64,000 bases of DNA from Streptomyces sp. L-9-10 (GCF_004151105.1 NZ_PHRF01000097.1:145316-209315); one strand, 5' to 3'; numbered from the stretch's first letter, positions 26,161 to 35,374 are shown. A program made the numbers and translations. Notes: generated by a model not told the origin, from the letters alone.

Positions 26161-26700
26161 CTAAGAAAGGCGGGGCGCGTCGATGCGGGCCACCGCGTCT
26201 TCCGCGCCGTAGGGCTGGAGGTAGGGCATCCAGCGTGGGTCGCGGTGGCCCGTGCCGATGATGCGCCAGGCCAGGCCCGACGGCGGGGCGGGCTGGTGGT
26301 TGAGGCGCCAGCCCAGTTCCCGCAGGTGCCGGTCCGCCTTGACGTGGTTGCAGCGGCGGCAGGCCGCCACCACGTTGTCCCACCGGTGCTGTCCGCCGCG
26401 GCTGCGCGGGATGACGTGGTCGACGCTGGTTGCGACGCCACCGCAGTACATACAGCGACCGCCGTCACGGGCGAAGAGCGCGCGGCGGGTCAGCGGAACG
26501 GGCCCCCGGTAGGGGACCCGCACGAAACGCTTCAGCCGTACGACGCTGGGGGCCGGGATGACACGGGTTTCGCTGTGCATGAAGGCGCCGGATTCCTCGA
26601 GGCAGAGTGCCTTGTTCTCCAGGACGAGGACGAGCGCGCGGCGGAGCGGTACGACGCCGAGCGGCTCGTACGACGCGTTGAGGACCAGGACATGCGGCAC
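26161..26700 (-). CDS. HNH endonuclease
   Basis: This 179-aa actinobacterial HNH protein starts MPHVLVLNASYEPLGVVPLR. The zinc ribbon and HNH core are visible: CMYCGG, then VDHVIPRSRGGQHRWDNVV (the first H, then N), then ACRRCNHVKADR (second CxxC and final H). The N-terminal alpha/beta region (RRALVLVLENKALCLEESG) is conserved in this widespread actinobacterial orthologue group. The GTG start has AAGGAGG 5 nt upstream. It is a chromosomal single-copy gene, not tied to a mobile element here; its cellular substrate is unknown. Confidence 0.92.
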   Translation of the reverse strand: MPHVLVLNASYEPLGVVPLRRALVLVLENKALCLEESGAFMHSETRVIPAPSVVRLKRFVRVPYRGPVPLTRRALFARDGGRCMYCGGVATSVDHVIPRSRGGQHRWDNVVAACRRCNHVKADRHLRELGWRLNHQPAPPSGLAWRIIGTGHRDPRWMPYLQPYGAEDAVARIDAPRLS

Positions 26701-26983
26701 GGATGCCTCCTTGTACGCCGGCGGCACGTGGCTCGCGCCGGGACGATCTGTTCTCAGTCTCTCCTCATGCCTGGTCGAAACGCCACCACGTGCAGGTAAC
26801 GGGCTATGAGTGTTTTCGACCACAAGACGGCCCCCGCCCCGCGCACAGGCCCGCGCGGGGCCGCTGGACGGGCCGTGGGCGGCATACGTGAGGCGCGTCT
26901 CTCCGGCCGCCGGAGCGCCGGTCGGGCCGGACTGCCCCGTTAGTGTGGTGGGACCGCCCCGGCAACACCTGGAGGTTTCCGCC

Positions 26984-28051
26984 GTGTCCTGGTCCGCCCC
27001 GTTGGCCGCCGGCCCGTCGTCCGACTCCGTCACGCTCGACGAGGCCGCGGACCGCGCCAACAACGCCGCGAGCTGGGTGCAGGAGAACTGGGCCACCTGG
27101 CTGGGCACCGGGCTGCGGATCGTGCTGATCCTGGTCATCGCGCTCGTGCTGCGTCATGTGATCCGCCGGGCGCTGACCAAGCTGATAGACCGCATGAACC
27201 GCAGTGTGCAGGCGGTGGAGGGCAGCGCGCTCGGCGGGCTGCTGGTGAACGCGGAGCGGCGCAGGCAGCGTTCCGAGGCGATCGGGTCGGTGCTCCGGTC
27301 CGTCACGTCGTTCCTGATCCTGGGCACGGCGGCGCTGATGATGCTGGGCGCGCTCAACATCAATCTGGCCCCGCTGCTCGCCTCGGCGGGCGTCGCGGGC
27401 GTCGCGCTGGGGTTCGGTGCCCGCAATCTTGTGACGGACTTCCTGTCGGGGGTCTTCATGATCCTGGAGGACCAGTACGGCGTCGGGGACACCATCGACG
27501 CGGGGGTGGCGTCCGGCGAGGTGATCGAGGTCGGTCTGCGGGTCACCAAGCTGCGGGGCGACAACGGCGAGATCTGGTACGTGCGCAACGGCGAGGTGAA
27601 GCGGATCGGCAACCTCAGCCAGGGCTGGGCGACGGCGGGTGTCGATGTGATGGTGCGGCCGACGGAGGACCTGGAGAACGTCCGTACGGTCATCGCGGGG
27701 GTCGCGGAGAAGATGGCCAAGGACGACCCGTGGAACGAGCGGCTGTGGGGCCCTGTCGAGGTGCTGGGGCTGGACGCCGTCCTGCTGGACTCGATGACGG
27801 TGCGGCTCTCGGCGAAGACCATGCCGGGCCAGGCGCTGGGGGTGGAGCGCGAGCTGCGCTGGCGGATCAAGCGCGCGTTCGACGAGGCGGGCATCCAGAT
27901 CGTCGGCGGCCTTCTCCCGGCGGCGGAGGCTCCTGCCGCGACGGCGGACCCCTCGGCGGGGGTCTCCGCTCCCTCGGCGCTGGCGAGCCCGACGTCCCCG
28001 CAGTCCCTGGCGGCGGCCCCGATCACGCCGCCCGCGAACCTCGCGAAGTAG
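26984..28051 (+). CDS. mscS: MscS-family mechanosensitive ion channel
   Basis: This 355-aa membrane protein releases solutes on hypo-osmotic shock. TM helices are at about residues 40-62 (LGTGLRIVLILVIALVLRHVI) and about 105-125, and the pore-lining third helix is APLLASAGVAGVALGFGARN. The soluble MscS beta domain follows (VFMILEDQYGVGDTI...VEVGLRVTKLRG...NGEVKRIGN). The C-terminal 50 residues are Ala/Pro/Ser-rich and probably disordered. The GTG start has GGAGG 8 nt upstream. It is divergent from the HNH gene and monocistronic. Confidence 0.93.
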   Translation: MSWSAPLAAGPSSDSVTLDEAADRANNAASWVQENWATWLGTGLRIVLILVIALVLRHVIRRALTKLIDRMNRSVQAVEGSALGGLLVNAERRRQRSEAIGSVLRSVTSFLILGTAALMMLGALNINLAPLLASAGVAGVALGFGARNLVTDFLSGVFMILEDQYGVGDTIDAGVASGEVIEVGLRVTKLRGDNGEIWYVRNGEVKRIGNLSQGWATAGVDVMVRPTEDLENVRTVIAGVAEKMAKDDPWNERLWGPVEVLGLDAVLLDSMTVRLSAKTMPGQALGVERELRWRIKRAFDEAGIQIVGGLLPAAEAPAATADPSAGVSAPSALASPTSPQSLAAAPITPPANLAK

Positions 28052-28160
28052 CTCCTTTCCCACCCGCCCCCGCAGGTAACGCTTTGGTTGCCGCGGGGGT
28101 GTCTTGTGCCGGAGAGTATTGACGCCTTCGTGGCGTCCGGCCTACTTTCCTCCCACCCGA

Positions 28161-28175
28161 TAGGAAACTTTCCTA
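28161..28175. promoter_or_regulatory. Probable CsnR operator upstream of csnR-K
   Basis: TAGGAAACTTTCCTA is a perfect 15-bp odd palindrome (centre C at 28168), 42 nt before the chosen csnR start. As I recall, the ROK repressor CsnR binds an AGGAAA/TTTCCT-type palindrome upstream of csn genes. A second TTTCCT half-site lies at 28146-28151. No copy is seen upstream of csnE, so control of the whole operon probably acts here. Confidence 0.75.
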
Positions 28176-28217
28176 ACAGTGTCGGGAGTGAGCAGGGGAA
28201 GGGCAGGTGTCGAGTCC

Positions 28218-29441
28218 GTGACCGATGTGACCGGATCACCCACTCCGTCACCGGGGACACCCCGTGTGCTGCGGGCCATGAACGACCGGGCCGCGCTCGA
28301 TCTGCTGCTGGCCCACGGCCCGCTCTCGCGGACCCGGATAGGCAAGCTCACCGGCCTCTCGAAGCCGACCGCCTCCCAGTTGCTCGCCCGTCTCGAAGCG
28401 GCCGGTCTGGTCGTCGCCACCGGGACCACCGAGGGGCGGCCGGGGCCCAACGCCCAGCTGTACGCGGTCAACGCGCGCGCCGCGTACGCCGCCGGGCTCG
28501 ATGTGAGCCCGCGGCGGATCCTGGCCGCCGTCGCCGATATCACCGGAACGACCGTCGGGGAGTTCGAACTGCCCACCCCTGGGCGCCGCGCCGACAGTGT
28601 CGTCCGTCAGGTCACGGACGCGCTGGAGGGAGCCGTGAAGGCCGCCGGTCTCGCCGTCGCCGACGTGCGGCGGGTGGTGATCGGTACGCCCGGCGCGTTC
28701 GATCCGTCCACCGGCCGGCTGCGCTACGCGTCCCATCTGCCCGGCTGGCACTCCACCACGCTCCTCGACGAGCTGGCCGCGGCCCTGCCGATGCCCGTCG
28801 AGTACGAGAACGACGTGAACCTCGCGGCGGTCGCCGAGCAGCGCCTCGGGGTGGCCCGCGGCGACGAGGACTTCGTCCTGCTGTGGAACGAGGACGGCCT
28901 CGGCGCCGCCCTGTTCATCGGCGGGCGGCTGCACCGCGGCTTCACCGGCGGCGCCGGCGAGGTCGGCTTCCTGCCGGTTCCCGGCACCCCGCTGGTACGC
29001 CAGGTGGTCCGGGCGAACAGCGGTGGTTTCCAGGAGCTCGCGGGTGCCCAGTCCGTGCCGCGGCTCGCGAAGTCCCTCGGCATCGACACCCCGGAGACGC
29101 CGTACGCCGAGGTCGCGGCCGGGCTGCTGACCCGGGCCGCCGCCGGACACGAGCGGGACGACCGGCTGGCCGAGCTGCTGCGGCTGTACGCCCAGCGGCT
29201 CGCCACCGGTCTCGCCTCGGTGACCGCCGTACTCGACCCCGAGCTGATCGTCCTCGCGGGCGGGGTGACCGCCGCCGGCGGTGAGCCGCTGCGCGCCCTC
29301 GTCCAGGCGGAGCTGGCCGAACTGGCCGCGTCCCGCCCCCGGCTCCTCATCGGTGGGGTCCCGCACCGTCCCGTCCTGCGGGGCGCGCTGGAGAGCGCCT
29401 TGTCGACCACGCGCGACGAGGTCTTCGACACCGCCCGCTGA
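28218..29441 (+). CDS. csnR: ROK-family transcriptional repressor, CsnR-like
   Basis: This 407-aa regulator is expected to sense a sugar and repress the downstream uptake operon. The N-terminal winged helix is clear (RAALDLLLAHGPLSRTRIG then LSKPTASQLLARLEAAGLV). The ROK sugar-kinase fold follows: VEYENDVNLAAVAEQRLG and GAALFIGGRLHRGFTGGAGE with the ROK Gly/Glu pattern. The usual cysteine-rich zinc motif of bifunctional ROK kinases is absent; VPGTPLV stands in its place, which suits a pure regulator. Start choice is uncertain: GTG 28218 gives the expected N-terminus, but GTG 28188 and 28179 are in frame. It is the first gene of the csn-type operon and lies directly after its palindrome. Confidence 0.88.
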   Translation: MTDVTGSPTPSPGTPRVLRAMNDRAALDLLLAHGPLSRTRIGKLTGLSKPTASQLLARLEAAGLVVATGTTEGRPGPNAQLYAVNARAAYAAGLDVSPRRILAAVADITGTTVGEFELPTPGRRADSVVRQVTDALEGAVKAAGLAVADVRRVVIGTPGAFDPSTGRLRYASHLPGWHSTTLLDELAAALPMPVEYENDVNLAAVAEQRLGVARGDEDFVLLWNEDGLGAALFIGGRLHRGFTGGAGEVGFLPVPGTPLVRQVVRANSGGFQELAGAQSVPRLAKSLGIDTPETPYAEVAAGLLTRAAAGHERDDRLAELLRLYAQRLATGLASVTAVLDPELIVLAGGVTAAGGEPLRALVQAELAELAASRPRLLIGGVPHRPVLRGALESALSTTRDEVFDTAR

Positions 29442-29467
29442 TCGCCGCCCGCTGAACACCGACTGCT

Positions 29468-29485
29468 GAACACCGACCGGTGTTC
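29468..29485. promoter_or_regulatory. Inverted repeat GAACACC-N4-GGTGTTC between csnR and csnE
   Basis: Seven-bp arms flank GACC in the 156-nt csnR-csnE gap. Extra GAACACCGAC copies lie just upstream, making a small direct-repeat cluster. It may be a processing or attenuation hairpin that sets expression of the binding-protein gene against the regulator, or an operator; there is no T-run after it. Confidence 0.4.
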
Positions 29486-29597
29486 ACCGACCGCCGAAGA
29501 CCGCCTGCCGAAGACCGCCCGCCCGTTCCCTTCCGCCGCCCCCGCACCCTCCGTATCTCCCTTTCCGACCCCCGTACCCATCACCGGGAGTACCGCC

Positions 29598-30932
29598 ATG
29601 CTCAGAAACCGTCGTCTCGCCGTCTCCGCCGTCGCGGTGGCCGCGATATCCGTTCTCGCCACCTCGTGTACCGGGCAGTCCGGCGCCGACGCCTCCGACG
29701 ATCCGAACGCCAAGACCTCCATCACCTTCTGGCACGGCTGGAGCGCGCCCGCCGAGGTGAAGGCCATCCAGGCGAACATCGACCGGTTCGAGAAGGCCCA
29801 TCCGAACATCACGGTGAACGTCGTCGGCAACATCAATGACGACAAGCTCAACCAGGCGCTGCGCGCGGGCGGTTCCAAGGGGCCGGACGTGGTGTCCTCC
29901 TTCACCACCTCGAACGTCGGCAAGTTCTGCTCGTCGGGCGCCTTCGCCGATCTGGACCCGTTCATCCAGAAGTCCGAACTGGACCTGGAGAAGACGTTCC
30001 CCAAGGTGCTGCTGGAGTACACGCAGTTCGAGGGCAAGCGCTGCGCGCTGCCGCTGCTCAGCGACGCGTACGGGCTCTACTACAACAAGGACGCCTTCGA
30101 GAAGGCCGGGATCGCCTCCCCGCCGAAGACGATGTCGGAGCTGGCCGCCGTCGCCAAGAAGCTGACGAAGACCAAGGGCGACAGCTACGAGCAGGTCGGT
30201 CTGATGCCGACCTACCACGGCTACGAGACGGTCGTCGACCACTACATGTCGAGCTGGGACCACGCGTACTTCGACAAGGACGGCAAGTCCAACATCGCGA
30301 AGGACCCGGCCTTCGCCAAGATGTTCACGTACCAGAAGAAGCTGGTCGAGGACCTCGGCGGCTACGCGAAGCTGGAGAAGTTCCGCTCCACGTTCGGTGA
30401 CGAGTGGGGCGCCAAGCACCCGTTCCACACCGGCCAGGTCGCCATGCAGCTGGACGGCGAGTGGCGGCTCGGCATGGCCGAGGACGCCAAGGTGCCGTTC
30501 GAGATCGGTGTCGCGCCGATGCCGGTGGCGGACGACGAGGCGGACAGCTACGGCAAGGGCTTCCTCTCCGGCACGATCATGGGGATCGCGCCGCAGAGCA
30601 CGAAGCAGAACGCCGCGTGGGAGCTGGTGAAGTACATGACGACCGACACCGACGCGGTCGTCCAGTTCGCCAACGGCATCCGCAATGTGCCCTCGACGCT
30701 GGAGGCGCTGAAGTCCCCGGGGCTGAAGTTCGACCCGCGCTTCAAGACCTTCCTCGACATCGCGCAGCACCCGAGGTCCAACACCCCGCCGGCCGCCATC
30801 AACGGCTCGACGTACCAGCAGACGCTCCAGGACTTCGGGTACCAGTACGAGCAGGGCAAGGTGAAGGATCTTCAGGCGGGTCTGGAGAAGACCGCCGAGC
30901 AGATCGACCGTGACATCGAGCAGGCCAAGTAG
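29598..30932 (+). CDS. csnE: ABC transporter sugar-binding lipoprotein, CsnE-like
   Basis: This 444-aa extracytoplasmic solute-binding protein is a lipoprotein: signal MLRNRRLAVSAVAVAAISV and lipobox LATSC with Cys 24. The mature part is a family-1 sugar-binding protein (ITFWHGWSAPAEVKAIQANI; GPDVVSSFTTSNVGKF; GIAPQSTKQNAAWELVKYM). GGGAG lies 7 nt before the ATG. By position in a csnR-csnEFGHK order, its ligand is expected to be glucosamine (chitosan) oligosaccharides. No ATPase gene is in the operon, so the shared MsiK ATPase likely energises transport. Confidence 0.92.
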   Translation: MLRNRRLAVSAVAVAAISVLATSCTGQSGADASDDPNAKTSITFWHGWSAPAEVKAIQANIDRFEKAHPNITVNVVGNINDDKLNQALRAGGSKGPDVVSSFTTSNVGKFCSSGAFADLDPFIQKSELDLEKTFPKVLLEYTQFEGKRCALPLLSDAYGLYYNKDAFEKAGIASPPKTMSELAAVAKKLTKTKGDSYEQVGLMPTYHGYETVVDHYMSSWDHAYFDKDGKSNIAKDPAFAKMFTYQKKLVEDLGGYAKLEKFRSTFGDEWGAKHPFHTGQVAMQLDGEWRLGMAEDAKVPFEIGVAPMPVADDEADSYGKGFLSGTIMGIAPQSTKQNAAWELVKYMTTDTDAVVQFANGIRNVPSTLEALKSPGLKFDPRFKTFLDIAQHPRSNTPPAAINGSTYQQTLQDFGYQYEQGKVKDLQAGLEKTAEQIDRDIEQAK

Positions 30933-30950
30933 CGGGCCGGGAAGCCACCG

Positions 30951-31892
30951 ATGTCCACGCACACGCTCCGTTCGAAGCGCCGCAGGTCGGCGCTTCGGAC
31001 GGCGGCGTTCATGTCGCCCTGGTTGATCGGCTTCACCGTCTTCTTCGCGTATCCGCTGATCTCGACCGTCTACTTCTCCTTCATGAAGTACGACGGCTTC
31101 AACTCGCCCGTCTGGAACGGTCTGGGGAACTGGTCGTACGTCTTCAATGACTACCCGATGTTCTGGCCGTCCCTGCGCAACACCCTCTGGCTCGTCGTGA
31201 TCATGGTGACGTGCCGGGTGGTCTTCGGACTCGGCGTCGGCCTGCTGATCACGAAGATCAAGACGGGTACGGGGATCTTCCGCACCCTCTTCTATCTGCC
31301 GTATCTGGCGCCGCCGGTCGCCGCGACGCTCGCGTTCGTCTTCCTGCTCAACCCGGGTACGGGACCGGTCAACACCATTCTCGGGGACCTCGGCCTGCCG
31401 ACCCCCGGCTGGTTCAACGACCCCGGCTGGTCCAAGCCCGCGCTCACCCTGCTGGCCGTCTGGGGCATCGGCGACCTGATGGTGATCTTCATGGCCGCGC
31501 TGCTCGACGTGCCGAAGGAGCAGTACGAGGCGGCCGAGCTGGACGGCGCGTCGGCCTGGCACCGCTTCCGGTTCGTGACCCTGCCGAACATCTCGCCGAT
31601 CGTGATGTTCGCCGTGGTCACCGGTGTCATCTCGGCGATGCAGTACTACTCCCAGCCGCTGGTGGCGGGCAAGGTCGCCTCCGGCGTCATCGGCGGCTCC
31701 GGGCAGCAGTTCGAGCCCGGGTACCCGGACAAGTCCACGCTGACCCTGCCGCAGCTGGTCTACAACCTGGGCTTCCAGCGCTTCGACTACGGAGCCGCGT
31801 GTGTGGTCGCGCTCGTGCTGTTCGCGCTGGCCATGGCCTTCACGGCGCTGCTGATGCGGCGGCGCGGCGGACTGATCGGATCGGGTGACTGA
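30951..31892 (+). CDS. csnF: ABC sugar transporter permease (MalF type), CsnF-like
   Basis: This 313-aa inner-membrane permease has six TM helices, starting LRTAAFMSPWLIGFTVFFAY. The EAA loop that contacts the ATPase is EAAELDGASAWHRFRFVTLP. The long second periplasmic loop region (GGSGQQFEPGYPDKSTLTLP) is typical of MalF-type subunits. The start is 18 nt after csnE. Its end overlaps csnG by 8 nt, so the two permeases are translationally coupled and form the heterodimeric channel. Confidence 0.93.
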   Translation: MSTHTLRSKRRRSALRTAAFMSPWLIGFTVFFAYPLISTVYFSFMKYDGFNSPVWNGLGNWSYVFNDYPMFWPSLRNTLWLVVIMVTCRVVFGLGVGLLITKIKTGTGIFRTLFYLPYLAPPVAATLAFVFLLNPGTGPVNTILGDLGLPTPGWFNDPGWSKPALTLLAVWGIGDLMVIFMAALLDVPKEQYEAAELDGASAWHRFRFVTLPNISPIVMFAVVTGVISAMQYYSQPLVAGKVASGVIGGSGQQFEPGYPDKSTLTLPQLVYNLGFQRFDYGAACVVALVLFALAMAFTALLMRRRGGLIGSGD

Positions 31893-32805
31893 GATGACAC
31901 AACTCCTCGGCCGGCCCGGCTCGCCGACGACGACCGCGCCCGACGCGCCCGACCGCACGCCGGCCGCCCGCACCGCGCGCCGCAAGGCGCTGCTGCACTG
32001 GATCGCCGTGCACTCGCTGGGGGTCGCGGCCGCGCTCTTCTTCGTGCTGCCGTTCGTCTTCCTCTTCCTGACCTCGGTGATGAGCGACCAGCAGGCGCTC
32101 ACCCGTGATCTGACCCCCAACTCCTGGGAGTGGGGCAACTACGCGAAGGTGTTCGACACCCCGGGCTTTCTGACCTGGTGGAAGAACACCCTGCTGTACG
32201 CGGGGCTCGGCACCGTCCTGTCGGTGCTCTCCTCGATCCCGGTGGCGTACGCGCTCGCGAAGTTCCGCTTCCGGGGGCGGCAGTTGTCGCTGATGCTCGT
32301 CATCTCGATGATGATGCTGCCGCCCCAGGTGATCATCATTCCGATGTATCTGTTCTGGGCGAAGCAGCTCGATCTGTCGGGCTCGCTCTGGCCGCTGATC
32401 ATCCCGATGGCGTTCGGTGACGCGTTCTCGATCTTCCTGCTGCGCCAGTTCCTGCTGACGATCCCCAACGAGTACCTGGACGCGGCGAAGGTCGACGGCT
32501 GCGGTGAGTTCCGTACGCTGATCAGGGTCGTCCTGCCGATGGCCAGGCCCGGGATCGCGGCCGTCGCGCTGTTCCAGTTCTTCTACGCCTGGAACGACTA
32601 CTTCGGCCCGCAGATCTACGCCTCGGAGAACCCGGCCGCCTGGACGCTCAGTTACGGCCTGGAGTCCTTCAAGGGCGCGCACCATACCGACTGGAACCTG
32701 ACCATGGCCGCGACCGTACTGGTCATGGCCCCTGTGATCCTCGTGTTCTTCTTCGCCCAGAAGGCGTTCGTCGAGGGAGTCACACTGACCGGAGTGAAGG
32801 GCTGA
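31885..32805 (+). CDS. csnG: ABC sugar transporter permease (MalG type), CsnG-like
   Basis: This 306-aa permease partners the csnF product. After a short Pro/Thr-rich cytosolic N-terminus, TM1 is HSLGVAAALFFVLPFVFLFL. The MalG-type ATPase contact is EYLDAAKVDGCGEFRTLIRV. The C-terminus FFAQKAFVEGVTLTGVKG is the family signature ending. The GTG at 31885 overlaps the csnF stop; an ATG at 31894 in the same frame is an alternative, and neither has a strong ribosome site, which fits coupled translation. Confidence 0.93.
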   Translation: MTEMTQLLGRPGSPTTTAPDAPDRTPAARTARRKALLHWIAVHSLGVAAALFFVLPFVFLFLTSVMSDQQALTRDLTPNSWEWGNYAKVFDTPGFLTWWKNTLLYAGLGTVLSVLSSIPVAYALAKFRFRGRQLSLMLVISMMMLPPQVIIIPMYLFWAKQLDLSGSLWPLIIPMAFGDAFSIFLLRQFLLTIPNEYLDAAKVDGCGEFRTLIRVVLPMARPGIAAVALFQFFYAWNDYFGPQIYASENPAAWTLSYGLESFKGAHHTDWNLTMAATVLVMAPVILVFFFAQKAFVEGVTLTGVKG

Positions 32806-32810
32806 GAACC

Positions 32811-34076
32811 ATGAAGCTCGCCGTGGTAGGCGGAGGATCGACCTACACACCCGAACTCATCGACGGATTCTCTCGGTTGAGGGACACCCTGCCGATCGAG
32901 GAACTCGTACTGGTCGACCCCGCGGCCGACCGTCTTGACCTGGTCGGGGGGCTGGCCCGGCGCATCTTCGCCAAGCAGGGCCATCCCGGCCGTATCACCA
33001 CCACCTCGGACGTGGACGCGGGCGTCGCCGGCGCCGACGCGGTACTGCTCCAGCTGCGGGTCGGCGGACAGGCCGCGCGCAACCAGGACGAGACCTGGCC
33101 GCTGGAGTGCGGCTGCGTCGGACAGGAGACGACGGGCGCGGGCGGTCTCGCCAAGGCGCTGCGTACGGTCCCGGTGGTCCTCGACATCGCCGAGCGGGTG
33201 CGGCGCGCCAACCCCGACGCGTGGATCATCGACTTCACCAACCCGGTGGGGATCGTGACCCGGGCGCTGCTCCAGGCCGGCCACAAGGCCGTGGGACTGT
33301 GCAATGTGGCGATCGGTTTCCAGCGCAGGTTCGCGAAGCTGCTGGACGTCGCGCCCTCCGACGTCTACTTGGAGCATGTGGGGCTGAACCATCTGACCTG
33401 GGAGCGCGGTGTACGGCTCGGCGGCCCCGACGGCGCCGATCTGCTGCCCAGGCTGCTGGCGGAGCACGGCGACTCGCTCGCCGCCGATCTGCGGCTGCCG
33501 CGCGCGGTGCTGGACCGGCTCGGGGTCGTGCCCTCGTACTATCTGCGCTACTTCTACGCGCACGACGAGGTCGTACGGGAGCTGCGGACCAAGCCGTCCC
33601 GCGCCGCCGAGGTGGCCGAGATGGAGAAGCAGCTGCTGGAGATGTACGGCGACCCCACGCTGGACGAGAAGCCCGAGCTGCTGTCCAAGCGCGGCGGCGC
33701 CTTCTACTCGGAGGCCGCGGTGGATCTGGCCGCTTCGCTGCTGCGCGGCGGCGGCAGCCCGGTCCAGGTGGTGAACACGTACAACAACGGCACGCTGCCG
33801 TTCCTGGCGGACGACGCGGTGATCGAGGTCCAGGCGCGGGTGGACACGTCGGGCGCGGCGCCGCTCCCGGTGTCCGAGCTGGATCCGCTGTACGCGGGCC
33901 TGATCGCGAATGTCACGGCGTATGAGGACCTGGCGCTGGAGGCCGCGCTGCACGGCGGCCGGGACCGGGTCTTCAAGGCGCTGCTCGCGCACCCGCTGAT
34001 CGGTCAGTACGAGTACGCCGAGGCGCTCACCGACCAGCTGATCGCCCACAACCGGGAGCATCTCGCGTGGGTGTGA
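32811..34076 (+). CDS. csnH: Family 4 glycoside hydrolase, CsnH-like
   Basis: This 421-aa cytosolic NAD- and metal-dependent glycosidase belongs to GH4. The N-terminal nucleotide site is KLAVVGGGSTYTPELIDGF. Metal/substrate residues are in GLCNVAIGFQRRF (Cys) and YLEHVGLNHLTWERGV (His). The PTLDEKPELLSKRGG and VVNTYNNGTLPFL segments are as in 6-phospho-beta-glucosidases. GH4 enzymes cleave by NAD-mediated oxidation-elimination. In this operon the substrate would be imported glucosamine oligosaccharides, possibly after phosphorylation by the csnK product (inference). It lies 5 nt after csnG, and its stop overlaps csnK. Confidence 0.92.
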   Translation: MKLAVVGGGSTYTPELIDGFSRLRDTLPIEELVLVDPAADRLDLVGGLARRIFAKQGHPGRITTTSDVDAGVAGADAVLLQLRVGGQAARNQDETWPLECGCVGQETTGAGGLAKALRTVPVVLDIAERVRRANPDAWIIDFTNPVGIVTRALLQAGHKAVGLCNVAIGFQRRFAKLLDVAPSDVYLEHVGLNHLTWERGVRLGGPDGADLLPRLLAEHGDSLAADLRLPRAVLDRLGVVPSYYLRYFYAHDEVVRELRTKPSRAAEVAEMEKQLLEMYGDPTLDEKPELLSKRGGAFYSEAAVDLAASLLRGGGSPVQVVNTYNNGTLPFLADDAVIEVQARVDTSGAAPLPVSELDPLYAGLIANVTAYEDLALEAALHGGRDRVFKALLAHPLIGQYEYAEALTDQLIAHNREHLAWV

Positions 34077-35089
34077 GCGTGGCGGTGAGCACAGCCGGCG
34101 GGACGGTGGGGCGCGCGAGCGTCCTGGCCGTCGACGCCGGGAACAGCAAGACCGATGTGGCCGTGATCGGCGCCGACGGCTCGGTGCTCGGCACGGCCCG
34201 CGGGGGCGGCTTCCAGCCGCCGGTCGTCGGGATCGAGGCTGCGGTCGACGTGCTGGCGGCGGCGGTCGCCGAGGCCGCCTCGGCGGCGGGGCTGCCGCAG
34301 CGCGATCTCGTCGGCCATGTGTCGGCCTGTCTCGCCAACGCCGATCTCCCGGTCGAGGAGCGGGAGTTGGCCGAGGCCGTGCAGGCGCGCGGCTGGGGGC
34401 GTACGACAGAGGTGCGCAACGACACCTTCGCGATACTGCGCGCCGGGCTGCCGAGCGGCGCGGAGCCGCGGGGCGTGGCCGTCGTCTGTGGCGCGGGCAT
34501 CAACTGCGTGGGAATGCTGCCGGACGGCCGTACCGCGCGGTTCCCCGCGATCGGACGGATCTCCGGTGACTGGGGCGGCGGTTCGGGCCTCGCGGAGGAG
34601 GCCCTGTGGTTCGCGGCGCGGGCCGAGGACGGCCGCGGCGAGCCGACGGAGCTGGTGCGGACGCTGCCCGGCCACTTCGGGCTCGGCTCGATGTACGAGC
34701 TGATCGAGGCGCTGCATCTGGGTCATATCCCGTTCACGCGCCGGCATGAGCTGACGCCGGTGCTGTTCGCGACGAGCGCGGCGGGCGACGCGGTGGCCCA
34801 CTCCGTGGTCGACCGGCTGGCCGAGGAGGTCGTCGTCCTGGCCGCGGTGGCGCTCGGCAAGCTCGGGCTGCTCGACGAGGAGGTGCCGGTGCTGCTGGGC
34901 GGGAGTGTCCTGGCGGCCCGTCATCCGCAACTGGACGACCGGATCGCGGAGTTGCTGGCGGCCAGGGCGCCCAAGGCGGTCATCGGTGTGGTGACGGCGC
35001 CGCCGGTGCTGGGGGCCGCGCTGCTCGGTCTCGACCAGGTGGGGGCGGGCGCGGAGGCGCACGCCAGGCTCGGGGCGCACTACGCCTGA
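34067..35089 (+). CDS. csnK: BadF/BadG-type sugar kinase (N-acetylglucosamine-kinase-like), CsnK-like
   Basis: This 340-aa ASKHA-fold kinase has the first phosphate loop VLAVDAGNSKTDVAVIG and a second nucleotide motif, GVAVVCGAGINCVGMLPDG. IGRISGDWGGGSGLAEEAL contains the catalytic region, and VPVLLGGSVLAAR is the adenosine loop. The BadF/NagK group phosphorylates glucosamine-type sugars. GTG 34067 overlaps the csnH stop and has GGGAG 8 nt upstream; further in-frame GTGs follow at 34073 and 34079. It is the last gene of the operon, followed by two stem-loops. Confidence 0.9.
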   Translation: MGVSVAVSTAGGTVGRASVLAVDAGNSKTDVAVIGADGSVLGTARGGGFQPPVVGIEAAVDVLAAAVAEAASAAGLPQRDLVGHVSACLANADLPVEERELAEAVQARGWGRTTEVRNDTFAILRAGLPSGAEPRGVAVVCGAGINCVGMLPDGRTARFPAIGRISGDWGGGSGLAEEALWFAARAEDGRGEPTELVRTLPGHFGLGSMYELIEALHLGHIPFTRRHELTPVLFATSAAGDAVAHSVVDRLAEEVVVLAAVALGKLGLLDEEVPVLLGGSVLAARHPQLDDRIAELLAARAPKAVIGVVTAPPVLGAALLGLDQVGAGAEAHARLGAHYA

Positions 35090-35111
35090 CCCGGGCCGCC
35101 CCATGAGGCGC

Positions 35112-35182
35112 GGACGGCCACGCGGATTCCGGGCCGTCCCATCCGTACGAAAGCCCCGTGAACGGGAACCGCTCACGGGGCT
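35112..35182 (+). terminator. Tandem hairpins ending the csn-type operon
   Basis: The first stem is GGACGGCC (35112-35119) with GGCCGTCC (35132-35139). The second is AGCCCCGTGA (35152-35161) with TCACGGGGCT (35173-35182), a perfect 10-bp stem with an 11-nt loop. The remaining bases to 35374 likely hold the promoter of the GlnX-like operon. Confidence 0.8.
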
Positions 35183-35374
35183 CCGGCGTATTCATGGAGG
35201 GGAGACGGCAGGAAGACGGCGGGGGACCGTCCCGGCCGCGGCCGACGCGAGAAGGACAAGATCCAGTCAATCCTGGTGTAGTTGTCAGTACCTCCGGCCA
35301 TACTGCTGACCTGGAGTTGTCCCCCGGCCCGCAGGGGGCGGGCCGCCGTCGTCCATGACCAAGGGGGAGGTCAC

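Noticed and set aside
22598..26383. A 1371-aa reverse frame running across the GH84 gene into the repeat protein
   Set aside because: Only its last 109 codons (22268-22597) have sensible protein features and a ribosome site. The rest mirrors the GH84 gene.
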